From Bacteroidota bacterium (GTDB taxonomy: Bacteria; Bacteroidota; Bacteroidia; Sphingobacteriales; Sphingobacteriaceae): a stretch of DNA of 36,108 bases. The position numbers were made by a program, and so were the translations under genes. Under the pieces are notes generated by a model. That model was not told where the DNA came from and ran no database searches. It saw only the letters and a list, made by a program, of their open reading frames with translations. The number at the start of each line of letters is the position of its first letter. Within the stretch, counting starts at the first letter, position 1. Where the stretch lies: positions 1-36,108 of the forward strand of contig JAFDZK010000008.1 in NCBI GenBank assembly GCA_018267005.1, given 5' to 3'. Positions 1 through 7,221 of the stretch are shown here, in pieces.

Positions 1-128
1 TATACTGATAATCAGATATTTATAAAGAAACCCCCCCAAAAAGTGTAAACCATGTAAACCATGATTTGCAGCGGCCTACGCCATGCGCCTCGCCAAACAA
101 TAATCCCGGCCTGACGACTGGCACAGTT

Positions 129-168
129 CGGAGATTGCTTCTCCGCTAGCCAGCGGATCGCAATGACG
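129..168. repeat. Palindromic GTCATTGCGA/GAAGCAATCT-type interspersed repeat
   Basis: Read on the minus strand, this 40-bp element begins CCGTCATTGCGA and ends GAAGCAATCTCCG. Nested arms ATTGC/GCAAT and CCGCT/AGCGG can form a two-level hairpin. Similar GTCATTGCGA...GAAGCAATCT repeats are dispersed in many bacterial genomes. The inner CCGCT-AGCGG stem may be a local variant. It lies 39 bp upstream of the nucleoid-associated protein gene. Assignment to a repeat family is from memory of the motif; the palindrome is seen directly. Confidence 0.55.
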
Positions 169-206
169 GTTGGTTTTTGTAAACTTGCGCCCAGAAACCA
201 AACACG

Positions 207-1262
207 ATGATCTCATTTTTCGAGGCGGCGATAGCGTCGCTTTCCATACACCGGGTGGGCAACCGTTTGAACGAGGAGGGTTATGTGCTGTCGGAGGCTC
301 CGCTGGCGGTGCAGGACGAGCTGCTGAACAACATCCTGATGCAGTATTTTGTGTCGCCCTTTACCAAAACCAACGAGGTGTATCGTTTTTACCACGCCAG
401 CGACGACCTGAACCTGAACGCGATGTACCACTTTGCGGAGGCTATATTCGATGACCCGGCCGGGTTTCATGAGGGCAGCACGCAGATAGCGAAGTATTTG
501 TATGAGGCGGCTGCGCACCCGAAGATCAAAGGCGGGGAGCTGTACGTGGCACTGTTCCGCAACCTGCAGATTGAGGGCGAGCTGCTGGATGCGATCGGCA
601 TTTTCAAGTCGGAGACGAAGGAGACCTACCTGAAGGTTTCGCCGCAGCAGAACGGCTTCGGGCTGGCGTACGACAGCGAGGGCATCGACATCCGCAAGCT
701 GGACAAGGGCTGCCTGGTGTTCAATAGCGAAAAGGAGCAGGGCTATAAGGTGGCCGTGGTGGATAATACCAACCGCGGGCAGGAGGCGGTGTATTGGAAG
801 GACGACTTTTTGAAACTGCGGGTGCGCAACGACAGTTACCACCAGACGAACAACGTGCTGGGCGTGTATAAAAACTTTGTGACCCAAAAGATAGACCAGG
901 AATTTGAGGTGAGCAAAGCCGACAAGATAGACCTGCTGAACCGTTCGATGAAGTACTTTAAGGAGAACGAGAATTTCGATATCGGCGAGTTTTCGAACGA
1001 GGTGATCGGCAATGAGCAGGGCATCGCGTCGTTCCTGAAATACAAAAAGGAATACGAGGACGAGTTTGAAACACCGATACCCGATACCTTCGACATCAAC
1101 TCAGCCGCCGTGAAAAAGCAGAACCGCGTGTACAAAAGCGTGCTGAAGCTGGACAAAAATTTTCACATCTACATTCACGGCAACAAGGAACTGATAGAGA
1201 AGGGCTTTGATGAAAACAAGAACCTGAATTACTATAAGGTGTATTTTAAAGAGGAGGAATAG
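207..1262 (+). CDS. Nucleoid-associated protein, NdpA/YejK family
   Basis: This 351-residue protein resembles the 37-kDa nucleoid-associated family (PF04245). It has the typical start MISFFEAAIASLSIHRVGN, in which the HRVGN motif is characteristic, and an acidic, lysine-rich body ending in a short charged tail. The E. coli relative YejK associates with the nucleoid, but its molecular role is poorly defined; the Bacteroidota members are likewise uncharacterised. The ATG at 207 begins directly at the conserved N-terminus. The gene stands alone, with repeat DNA upstream and a strong terminator-like hairpin downstream, and it converges on the next gene. The length matches the family. The family call is firm; the function in this organism is inferred. 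Confidence 0.88.
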   Translation: MISFFEAAIASLSIHRVGNRLNEEGYVLSEAPLAVQDELLNNILMQYFVSPFTKTNEVYRFYHASDDLNLNAMYHFAEAIFDDPAGFHEGSTQIAKYLYEAAAHPKIKGGELYVALFRNLQIEGELLDAIGIFKSETKETYLKVSPQQNGFGLAYDSEGIDIRKLDKGCLVFNSEKEQGYKVAVVDNTNRGQEAVYWKDDFLKLRVRNDSYHQTNNVLGVYKNFVTQKIDQEFEVSKADKIDLLNRSMKYFKENENFDIGEFSNEVIGNEQGIASFLKYKKEYEDEFETPIPDTFDINSAAVKKQNRVYKSVLKLDKNFHIYIHGNKELIEKGFDENKNLNYYKVYFKEEE

Positions 1263-1265
1263 GTT

Positions 1266-1300
1266 GGTGAATGGTCAATGGTGAATAGTGAATAGTCAAT
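1266..1300. repeat. Heptanucleotide tandem repeat (copy A)
   Basis: Five 7-bp units follow one another: GGTGAAT, GGTCAAT, GGTGAAT, AGTGAAT and AGTCAAT. An inverted copy lies at 2084-2112, so the two bracket the small secreted-protein gene. Heptameric tandem repeats of this style are known between genes in several phyla; here the units are read directly. Confidence 0.8.
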
Positions 1301-1302
1301 AT

Positions 1303-1350
1303 AAGCGTAAAGCAGAAAGCTTAAAGCTTTGGTCTTTCTGCTTTACGCTT
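1303..1350. terminator. Long perfect hairpin between convergent genes
   Basis: AAGCGTAAAGCAGAAAG (1303-1319) is perfectly complementary to 1334-1350, giving a 17-bp stem with a 14-nt loop that itself contains AAAGCTTT. The right arm is followed by TTTTAG on the plus strand. It abuts the stop codon of the minus-strand gene at 1351 and lies 40 bp after the plus-strand stop, so it is best placed to end the plus-strand transcript and may act in both directions. Confidence 0.75.
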
Positions 1351-1902
1351 TTAGTCCTTCAACGTCTTTTCAATAAATGAGGCGAGGTCCTGGTTGGATT
1401 TGTCCAAGCTGGTGAACAGGGATTTTTTCGCCGGCCCGTAGCCCAGGATACCCGGCCGGGTGGTGTCGTTATTTATCTCTTCGGATATTTTCCCGGACCG
1501 TTTCTTCCGGTTGTCGATAATGCTTGCATGGTAATCAACCGATCCCGTCCATTCTGACTTGCTAAGGCTGGCCTGGTAGACAGTTATGCCGATCTTGATG
1601 GTTATCCGGCCTGGTTTTGGCGGGTTCAGCGTATCGGGCAGCAGCGTCATTTTGCAGGAGGGAAACTCCGCTTGCAGGAAGTTCTTTAGTGCCTGCCTCA
1701 GCTCCGTTCCCTGGCATTCGATCTTGGCGCCAGGCGGTACGGTACGGCTGTCGAATATCACGAGGTCAACCGGTTGCTGAGTCAAAAAGCCGGCATTCGG
1801 TTTGGCATTCACTTGTTCGGGACAGCCGATATATACTTTTTGGGCATACGCGCTATAAGTCACCAGGGTAGCACAGGTAACGAGCAGGAGCAGATGTTTC
1901 AT
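1351..1902 (-). CDS. Secreted hypothetical protein
   Basis: I do not recognise this 183-residue protein. It starts with a clear signal peptide (MKHLLLLVTCATLVTYSAYAQ, cleavage probably after AYA), so it should be periplasmic or outer-membrane associated. The mature part has two central cysteines (in KIECQG and FPSCKM) that could form a disulphide. A beta-rich stretch follows (RITIKIGITVYQASLS...EWTGSVDYHASIID), then a helical C-terminus. The ATG at 1902 precedes the signal peptide exactly. It has no close gene partner on its strand. Repeat DNA lies on both sides, with inverted copies of one heptad family. Confidence 0.65.
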   Translation of the reverse strand: MKHLLLLVTCATLVTYSAYAQKVYIGCPEQVNAKPNAGFLTQQPVDLVIFDSRTVPPGAKIECQGTELRQALKNFLQAEFPSCKMTLLPDTLNPPKPGRITIKIGITVYQASLSKSEWTGSVDYHASIIDNRKKRSGKISEEINNDTTRPGILGYGPAKKSLFTSLDKSNQDLASFIEKTLKD

Positions 1903-1930
1903 GCGGTAAAGTTAGCCAATGGGGGGCAAT

Positions 1931-2010
1931 TGTCTGAACCAGAATTTACAGAATTTAAGAATTAGCAGAATTCCGGCAATTCATTAATTCGTTTAATTCC
2001 GGTTCTGACA
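1931..2010. repeat. 80-bp imperfect inverted repeat built of ~9-bp units
   Basis: The ends TGTCTGAACC and GGTTCTGACA are near-perfect complements. The arms continue inward as AGAATT-containing units spaced 8 to 9 bp apart, opposed by matching AATTC units, so nearly the whole 80 bp can fold into one imperfect hairpin. It lies between two minus-strand genes. I take it as one member of a dispersed Sphingobacteriaceae intergenic repeat, which I cannot confirm here. Confidence 0.65.
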
Positions 2011-2033
2011 AAAATAGGCAATAGCCCCACGCC

Positions 2034-2071
2034 CATCCTGTTTATCTTCAAAATCCCGCTCATCGTGTTCA
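2034..2071. repeat. Degenerate 9-bp-period repeat
   Basis: CATCCTGTT, TATCTTCAA, AATCCCGCT and CATCGTGTT follow one another with a 9-bp period around an ATC core. The copies are degenerate. The tract lies just beyond the 80-bp inverted repeat and may be an eroded part of the same composite element. Confidence 0.4.
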
Positions 2072-2083
2072 AAAGGCGCCCTG

Positions 2084-2112
2084 CATTCACCATTCACTAT
2101 TGACCATTCACC
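2084..2112. repeat. Heptanucleotide tandem repeat (inverted copy B)
   Basis: CATTCAC, CATTCAC, TATTGAC and CATTCAC are contiguous 7-bp units. They are the reverse complement of the GTGAAT/GTCAAT units at 1266-1300. The tract ends two bases before the GMC oxidoreductase stop codon. Confidence 0.75.
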
Positions 2113-2113
2113 C

Positions 2114-3844
2114 TCACCCAGCCGATTTCTTAAACTCCTCCACCGCATGGTTCACCGCCCTCGCCGTCAGCGCCATAAAGGTGATGGACGGGTTCTGCAC
2201 GCCGGTCGAGGTCATGCAGGCGCCGTCGGTAACAAACACGTTGGGGCAATGGTGCATGGCGTTCCATTTGTTCAGCAGCGAGGTTTTCGGGTCGTTACCC
2301 ATGCGCACGCCGCCCACCTCGTGTATATCCAGGCCGGGCGCCTGTTTGGTATCCACAGTCTGGATATTCGTGCAGCCCGCCGCATGCAGCATCTCGCTGC
2401 CTGTCTGGAAAAAGTCTTTCAGCAGCTTTTCGTCGTTGTCGTCATAATCCACCGAGGTAACCAGCAAAGGAATGCCCCATTTATCTTTTTTGTCTTTGCT
2501 CAGCCGCACGTGGTTGGTTTCCTTCGGTATGGTCTCGCCCTGTATGGACATGCTCACGCGCCACGGACCGGGTTCGCCGAGTGCTTCTTTAAAGGCGCCG
2601 CCTATGCCTTCGTCAGCGTAGGCGCGGGGCCGGTCGGCGCCATAGAAGGTCATGTACCCGCGCAGGAAATCCGTTTCCTGCTTTTTTATGTTCCTGAAAT
2701 TCGGGATCATCGGCTGGGTGGGCCGGCGGCCGTAATAATAGTGATCCATCGGGCCGTCGAAATCGGCGTAAATATTGCCCCGGTAATTTTGAAAGGCGAC
2801 GAATTTGCCCAACAGGCCGCTGTCGTTACCCAATCCGTTCGGGAAGCGCGACGAGGTGGAATTCAGCAACACCAGGTTGGTGTTCAGGCAGGCGGCGTTG
2901 ATAAAGATCATGTCCGCATAAAATTCCTGTTCCTGCATCGTCTCCGCATCGATCACGCGCACGCCGGTGGCCTTGCCGCGCTTGTCGTCATAGATAACCG
3001 AATGCACAACTGAATAAGGCCGCAGCGTCAGGTTACCCGTTTTCATCGCCCAGGGAATAGTTGACGAATTGGAGCTGAAATACCCGCCGAACGGACAGCC
3101 CCGTTCGCACTGGTTACGCGCCTGGCATTGCCCGCGGCCCTGTTCCAGGTGTATCGGCTGCGGTTTGGTGAGGTGGGCGCAGCGTCCCTGTATCACATGG
3201 CGGTCGGGGTATTTGGTTTTTATGCGCGATGCGATATCTTTCTCCACGCAATTCATCTCCCAGGGCGGCAGAAATTCGCCGTCGGGCAATATATCCAGGC
3301 CGTCGCGGTTGCCGCTGATGCCGACAAACTTTTCCACGTACGAATACCAGGGCGCAATGTCATTGTACCTGATGGGCCAGTCAACCGCGTATCCGTCGCG
3401 TGCCGGGCCTTCAAAGTCGTGCTGGCTCCAGCGCTGGGTTTGCCGCCACCACAGCAGCGATTTGCCGCCCACCTGGTAACCGCGTATCCAGTCGAACGGC
3501 TTTTCCTGCACATAGGGGTGCTCCGTATCCTTCACAAAAAAATGCTGGGTCGATTCATCAAAAGCATAGCAGCGCGAAACCACGGGGTTCTCAGCCGTAA
3601 CCGACAAGGGCATTTTCGTATGATGCGGAAACTCCCAGGGACCCTTCAGCGCGGTGGGGTAGTCCTTCAGGTGCACCACGTTGCGGCCGCGTTCCAGCAC
3701 CAGGGTTTTCAAGCCTTTTTCGCAAAGCTCCTTGGCCGCCCAGCCCCCGCTGATGCCCGAGCCGACCACGATGGCGTCGTAAGTGTTTTTCCCTTTTGCG
3801 CGCAGGTTCAGGTTAGGGCTTTTTGAGGTATCGCTCGCTTTCAT
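2114..3844 (-). CDS. GMC-family FAD-dependent oxidoreductase
   Basis: This glucose-methanol-choline oxidoreductase probably oxidises a sugar, polyol or alcohol using FAD. The N-terminus holds the dinucleotide-binding motif VVGSGISGG followed by LVLERG. QVGGKSLLWW fits the FAD-contact region. The C-terminus has HEVGGVRMG and NPSITFMAL, which supply the catalytic His/Asn pair. A Cys-rich stretch, CQARNQCERGCPFGG, resembles the region carrying a 3Fe-4S cluster in bacterial FAD-dependent glucose/gluconate dehydrogenase large subunits. I chose the ATG at 3844 (576 residues) over a TTG two codons upstream. Relatives usually sit beside a Tat-exported small subunit (gluconate 2-dehydrogenase subunit 3-like); none is present here and the protein has no signal peptide of its own. 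Substrate unknown. Confidence 0.85.
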   Translation of the reverse strand: MKASDTSKSPNLNLRAKGKNTYDAIVVGSGISGGWAAKELCEKGLKTLVLERGRNVVHLKDYPTALKGPWEFPHHTKMPLSVTAENPVVSRCYAFDESTQHFFVKDTEHPYVQEKPFDWIRGYQVGGKSLLWWRQTQRWSQHDFEGPARDGYAVDWPIRYNDIAPWYSYVEKFVGISGNRDGLDILPDGEFLPPWEMNCVEKDIASRIKTKYPDRHVIQGRCAHLTKPQPIHLEQGRGQCQARNQCERGCPFGGYFSSNSSTIPWAMKTGNLTLRPYSVVHSVIYDDKRGKATGVRVIDAETMQEQEFYADMIFINAACLNTNLVLLNSTSSRFPNGLGNDSGLLGKFVAFQNYRGNIYADFDGPMDHYYYGRRPTQPMIPNFRNIKKQETDFLRGYMTFYGADRPRAYADEGIGGAFKEALGEPGPWRVSMSIQGETIPKETNHVRLSKDKKDKWGIPLLVTSVDYDDNDEKLLKDFFQTGSEMLHAAGCTNIQTVDTKQAPGLDIHEVGGVRMGNDPKTSLLNKWNAMHHCPNVFVTDGACMTSTGVQNPSITFMALTARAVNHAVEEFKKSAG

Positions 3845-3931
3845 AATCAATAAGTTTAATGTTGGTTGGGCTAATATAAGGGCGGACGGGATAAGGCGGT
3901 AATAATTATCAGAATTTCGGCAAGGCGGCTT

Positions 3932-3966
3932 TGACTTAAGACTTCCTACTTAAGACTTTTGACTCT
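3932..3966. repeat. Heptanucleotide tandem repeat, GACTTAA type
   Basis: Five 7-bp units are visible: TGACTTA, AGACTTC, CTACTTA, AGACTTT and TGACTCT. The tract is intergenic, upstream of the GMC gene. The same unit type, in TCAGGAC phase, occurs inside pheS at 7448-7489. Confidence 0.75.
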
Positions 3967-4062
3967 ATTGTAGGCGCCCGGGCGCGCTATCCGCTCATAC
4001 GCCTTCAGGCCTTAGCCACGGGCCGGTATCCGCTGCTATCGCTGGCGCGGGTCTTTTTAAAT
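3967..4062. repeat. GC-rich intergenic element with palindrome
   Basis: This block is much richer in GC than its flanks. It contains the perfect palindrome GCGCCCGGGCGC (3974-3985), two copies of TATCCGCT (3988-3995 and 4027-4034), and ends in GCGCGGGTCTTTTT, which resembles a terminator tail. I suspect a dispersed repeat adjoining the heptad tract. No coding potential is convincing. Confidence 0.4.
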
Positions 4063-4130
4063 TATTTTACATTATGCCGGCAACATAATGGCTGCACATC
4101 CGTACAAAGCATCGTATAAAAATACCCCTA

Positions 4131-5123
4131 TTGATTAAATATACTTTTTCAGTCGCAGTTCTCTTTCTATCAGTAATAACCCTCGCCAGCGCGCAAAAAG
4201 CCGACACCACGAAAAGGACGCAAACCATAGCCGCCGCTGTAAAAGACACGATAAGCAAAAAGGAAACGGCCAAAAAGGATACGGTCAAACACAAGAAATC
4301 ATCCTTAAAAATAGGCCTCACCTACGCCAATAACGCGGTTTACCTGGCGCGGACAGACAGTGTGGCTACCCCGAATTATGGCTTAGGCCTGACTTACACC
4401 TTGAAATCGGGTATATTTTTTACCGGTACGGTTAACTACATACCCAGCCGCCAGTTCGATAAGCTGGATGCGGGCGAGCTGGAAACCGGGTACAACTTTG
4501 AAAAAGACAACCTGAACGGCGGCGTGTCGGTATCCAAATATTTCGCCAGCTTTAACAGTACACAGGTTATATCCGCGCTGGACGCGACGCTCGGCGCCGA
4601 ATTGAGTTATGACCTATTCGATGTGGTTACTCCCTCCATCCATGCCGACTATGCTTTAGTAAGATCAGGCGATGGGAACGATATTTTGATCACCGCCGGC
4701 CTGGGCCACGAATTTGAAGTTGATACCCTGTTTACGCCCAAAGACCATTTCAGCATCGAACCCAAGATCGAACTGACCGCCGGTACGCAGCATTTCCTTT
4801 CTACTTATTATGTGCTGAAAAACAAAGGGGCGGCGCAGCGCGCGCAGCACGGGAATGCCAAAGGCAAGGGCGCAAATAAAACTACTGCGTCTTCAAACTC
4901 GTCAACGCAAAGTACACCGGTTACTACCAACGCGAATCAATTCCAGACCCTGGCGTATGAGTTCACATTACCCATTGGTTATAGCTGGAAAAAACTTGGA
5001 TTTTCGTTTACACCAGCCTACGCGGTGGCCGTACATAAAATTACGGACGATGGTACAACGACAAGTTATTTACCCAATTCGTCGGTGTTTTATTTCACAT
5101 TGGGTTTATCTTATACTTTGTAG
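4131..5123 (+). CDS. Probable outer-membrane beta-barrel protein
   Basis: I do not recognise a named family. The protein (330 residues) has a signal peptide (IKYTFSVAVLFLSVITLASAQ). A short charged low-complexity linker rich in K, T and D follows (about residues 22-60). After that come many alternating hydrophobic/polar strands, such as SLKIGLTYANNAVYLA, YGLGLTYTLKSGIFFTGTVNYIP and FSFTPAYAVAV, ending in SSVFYFTLGLSYTL. That pattern fits a small outer-membrane barrel. A Ser/Thr/Asn/Gly-rich insert near residues 235-270 looks like an exposed loop. The start is uncertain: no ATG fits, so TTG at 4131 is used. An in-frame stop lies at 4086-4088. No partner gene is adjacent. Confidence 0.65.
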   Translation: MIKYTFSVAVLFLSVITLASAQKADTTKRTQTIAAAVKDTISKKETAKKDTVKHKKSSLKIGLTYANNAVYLARTDSVATPNYGLGLTYTLKSGIFFTGTVNYIPSRQFDKLDAGELETGYNFEKDNLNGGVSVSKYFASFNSTQVISALDATLGAELSYDLFDVVTPSIHADYALVRSGDGNDILITAGLGHEFEVDTLFTPKDHFSIEPKIELTAGTQHFLSTYYVLKNKGAAQRAQHGNAKGKGANKTTASSNSSTQSTPVTTNANQFQTLAYEFTLPIGYSWKKLGFSFTPAYAVAVHKITDDGTTTSYLPNSSVFYFTLGLSYTL

Positions 5124-5267
5124 CGTTAAGACCTGCCGGCCTTGGCAACGTGCCCAATGTTCGCTGATATGAGGTGAGTTGCTCCCATTTTAGATCTGTG
5201 GATTCTTCTCCGGGGCGAGGCTGTATCGGCTATGATTTATAAGCTATGAACCATAGATCAAAAACCG

Positions 5268-5275
5268 TAGTTTTG
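5268..5275 (+). promoter_or_regulatory. Bacteroidota-type -7 element upstream of kbl
   Basis: TAGTTTTG matches the Bacteroidota -7 consensus TAnnTTTG and would start transcription near 5282, 15 bases before the ATG at 5297. No clear -33 TTG is visible at the expected distance. If real, it rules out the ATG at 5246 as start. Confidence 0.4.
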
Positions 5276-5296
5276 CCCTACTCAATAATTAAAACC

Positions 5297-6487
5297 ATGT
5301 ACACCACGCTTAAACCGGTATTGGAGAAGGAACTGGCCGAGATTGAAAAGGCCGGGCTTTACAAAAGAGAACGCATCATTACCTCGCCGCAGGGCGCCGA
5401 CATTACGGTGCAGGGCGGTCAGCACGTGATCAATTTTTGCGCTAATAATTACCTCGGCCTGTCAAGCCACCCTAAGGTCGTGCAGGCAGCAAAGGAAACG
5501 CTGGATACGCACGGCTATGGCATGTCGTCGGTGCGGTTCATTTGCGGCACGCAGGACATCCACAAAACGCTGGAGCGAAAGATAGCGGAGTTCCTGGGCA
5601 TGGAGGATACAATATTGTACGCCGCGGCATTCGACGCCAACGGCGGCGTCTTCGAGCCCTTGTTCAATGAGCAGGACGCCATCATATCCGACGAGCTGAA
5701 CCATGCCTCCATTATCGACGGTGTGCGCCTCTGCAAGGCCCGCCGCGAGCGCTATAAGCACGATGATATGGCCGACCTGGAAGAAAAACTAAAAGCCACA
5801 CAGGACTGCCGTCACCGCATCATCGTTACCGATGGCGCTTTCAGTATGGATGGTACTATAGCGCAATTAGATAAAATATGCGCCCTGGCTGAAAAATATA
5901 CTGCGCTGGTGATGGTCGACGAGAGCCACTGCTCGGGTTTTATGGGCAAAACAGGTCGCGGTACGCACGAATATCACGGCGTGATGGATAAGATCGATAT
6001 CATTACCGGCACGCTGGGTAAAGCGCTGGGCGGTGCGTCGGGCGGATTCACTTCGGGCAAAAAGGAGATCATCGATATGCTCCGGCAGCGGTCGAGGCCC
6101 TACCTGTTCAGCAACACGCTGGCGCCGTCGATCACCGGGGCGTCGATAGCTGTTCTCGACCTGCTGAGCGAAACCACCGAGCTGCGCGACAAGCTGGAGC
6201 GCAATACGCAATATTTCCGCAGCAAAATGACGGAAGCCGGCTTTGATATCAGGCCGGGCGTTCACCCCATTGTGCCTGTGATGCTATATGATGCCAAACT
6301 GAGCCAGGAATTTGCAGCCAAAATGCTCGAAGAAGGCATTTATGTGATCGGGTTTTACTATCCCGTGGTACCGCAGGGCAAGGCGCGCATCAGGGTGCAG
6401 ATCTCGGCCGCGCACGAGCAGGAGCATTTGGATAAAGCCATTGCAGCATTTACAAAGGTTGGGAAACAGTTGGGGGTGATCAAGTAG
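5297..6487 (+). CDS. kbl: Glycine C-acetyltransferase (2-amino-3-ketobutyrate CoA ligase)
   Basis: This PLP enzyme interconverts 2-amino-3-oxobutyrate plus CoA with glycine plus acetyl-CoA, the second step of threonine breakdown. It belongs to the alpha-oxoamine synthase family. Visible motifs are [15 protein letters not shown] near residue 45, [14 protein letters not shown] near 72, [11 protein letters not shown] near 207 (PLP-contacting Asp and His), and [15 protein letters not shown], where Lys242 is the expected Schiff-base lysine. From the ATG at 5297 the protein is 397 residues, the usual Kbl length. An upstream in-frame ATG at 5246 would add 17 unconserved residues and lies before the likely promoter. 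No threonine dehydrogenase gene is adjacent. Related enzymes (AONS, serine palmitoyltransferase) are possible, but the residue pattern favours Kbl. Confidence 0.92.
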   Translation: MYTTLKPVLEKELAEIEKAGLYKRERIITSPQGADITVQGGQHVINFCANNYLGLSSHPKVVQAAKETLDTHGYGMSSVRFICGTQDIHKTLERKIAEFLGMEDTILYAAAFDANGGVFEPLFNEQDAIISDELNHASIIDGVRLCKARRERYKHDDMADLEEKLKATQDCRHRIIVTDGAFSMDGTIAQLDKICALAEKYTALVMVDESHCSGFMGKTGRGTHEYHGVMDKIDIITGTLGKALGGASGGFTSGKKEIIDMLRQRSRPYLFSNTLAPSITGASIAVLDLLSETTELRDKLERNTQYFRSKMTEAGFDIRPGVHPIVPVMLYDAKLSQEFAAKMLEEGIYVIGFYYPVVPQGKARIRVQISAAHEQEHLDKAIAAFTKVGKQLGVIK

Positions 6488-6510
6488 TATAGTTGACAGT
6501 AGGATGTAAA

Positions 6511-6550
6511 TTGTTACGTATAGATCTATTATATTTGTACGTATAAGGAG
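6511..6550 (+). promoter_or_regulatory. Toxin-antitoxin promoter, operator-like repeats and strong RBS
   Basis: TTG (6511) and TATATTTG (6530-6537) fit the Bacteroidota -33/-7 promoter. The direct repeat TACGTATA occurs at 6515-6522 and 6538-6545, bracketing the palindrome TAGATCTA (6521-6528). This layout suits autoregulation by a ribbon-helix-helix antitoxin. AAGGAG (6545-6550) lies 6 bases before the antitoxin ATG and is an unusually good Shine-Dalgarno for this phylum. The implied leader is only about a dozen bases. Confidence 0.6.
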
Positions 6551-6556
6551 ATCGTT

Positions 6557-6817
6557 ATGAAACTGACTTTGAACATCGAACCTGATTTAATAGACAAAAT
6601 CAAGGAGGTAGCCAGGAAAAAGAACATAAGCCTTTCCAAGGTGACTGAAGCGCTTTACAAAAAGGAGGTCGAGAAAGAAAAGGAGCCTTTCAGGATGAAA
6701 GATGAATCCGAAATATCTGACTTTATAAAAAGTATAACCATTTCAGGTGATCCTGTTCCTGATTTTGATCATAAAGCAGAGTATCATAAGCATCTTGAAG
6801 AAAAATATGGCATGTGA
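6557..6817 (+). CDS. Ribbon-helix-helix antitoxin (DUF6364-like)
   Basis: This 86-residue protein begins MKLTLNIEPDLIDKIKEVARKK: a short beta-strand followed by helices, as in ribbon-helix-helix DNA-binding antitoxins. NISLSKVTEALY forms the second helix. The C-terminal half (about 45-86) is acidic and probably wraps the toxin. It should neutralise the PIN toxin downstream and repress its own promoter through the TACGTATA repeats at 6515-6545. Its TGA overlaps the toxin GTG start by 4 bases. The family name is from memory; the RHH fold and pairing with a PIN gene are well supported. Confidence 0.82.
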   Translation: MKLTLNIEPDLIDKIKEVARKKNISLSKVTEALYKKEVEKEKEPFRMKDESEISDFIKSITISGDPVPDFDHKAEYHKHLEEKYGM

Positions 6818-7221
6818 AAAAGGTATTTCTTGATAGTGATATCTTATTAGATGCTTTACTTAAGCGCCCCAAATTTGATTTACCGGCTCTTAATTTATTG
6901 GCTTTAGCTAATCAATCAGATATAATAGCCATAACTTCATCAATCGCGTTCATGAATGTTCATTATTTTTTGAATAAGTATGACCGTCAACGAAAAATGC
7001 AATTGTTGAAGACGCTCCGATCAATTATCAGGATCATGGAGATTGGGGAAGATGAGATCGATATGGCTTTCAATAGCAACTTTTCAGATTTTGAAGATGC
7101 TGTACAATATTGTTGTGCCGTCCATGCCAGGGCCGACGTTATAATTACCAGGAACCTCGAAGACTATAAACATTCAAATTTACCGGTAATGACCGCCGAA
7201 CAATTCTTAAAGACATTATAA
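6814..7221 (+). CDS. PIN-domain toxin ribonuclease (VapC-like)
   Basis: This 135-residue PIN-domain protein is probably an endoribonuclease toxin. VFLDSDILLDALL carries the first acidic metal ligand (Asp7 or Asp9). DFEDAVQ holds Asp92, Glu94 and Asp95. ITRNLEDY (112-118) holds the last conserved Asp/Asn group. The glutamate usually found near residue 45 of VapC proteins is not obvious (TSSIAFMNVHYFL instead); I believe this is typical of the Bacteroidota subfamily with DFEDAxQ. Start is GTG at 6814, overlapping the antitoxin stop by 4 bases. Its TAA stop shares its last A with the pheS ATG, so the essential pheS gene is directly coupled to the toxin. Confidence 0.85.
   Translation: MKKVFLDSDILLDALLKRPKFDLPALNLLALANQSDIIAITSSIAFMNVHYFLNKYDRQRKMQLLKTLRSIIRIMEIGEDEIDMAFNSNFSDFEDAVQYCCAVHARADVIITRNLEDYKHSNLPVMTAEQFLKTL

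Noticed and set aside
1-128. End of an upstream gene or tRNA at the window edge
   Set aside because: No open frame with domain-like content and no cloverleaf; only a short duplication of GTAAACCAT near position 46.
213-887. Long minus-strand reading frame opposite the nucleoid-associated protein gene
   Set aside because: It lies wholly antisense to a well-supported gene, and its composition is that of a codon-bias shadow.
2147-3826. Two long plus-strand reading frames opposite the GMC gene
   Set aside because: Antisense shadows of a GC-rich coding region; His/Val/Arg-rich translations with no domain.
5246-5296. Upstream ATG as the kbl start
   Set aside because: It adds 17 unconserved residues, includes a predicted promoter element, and makes the protein longer than usual.
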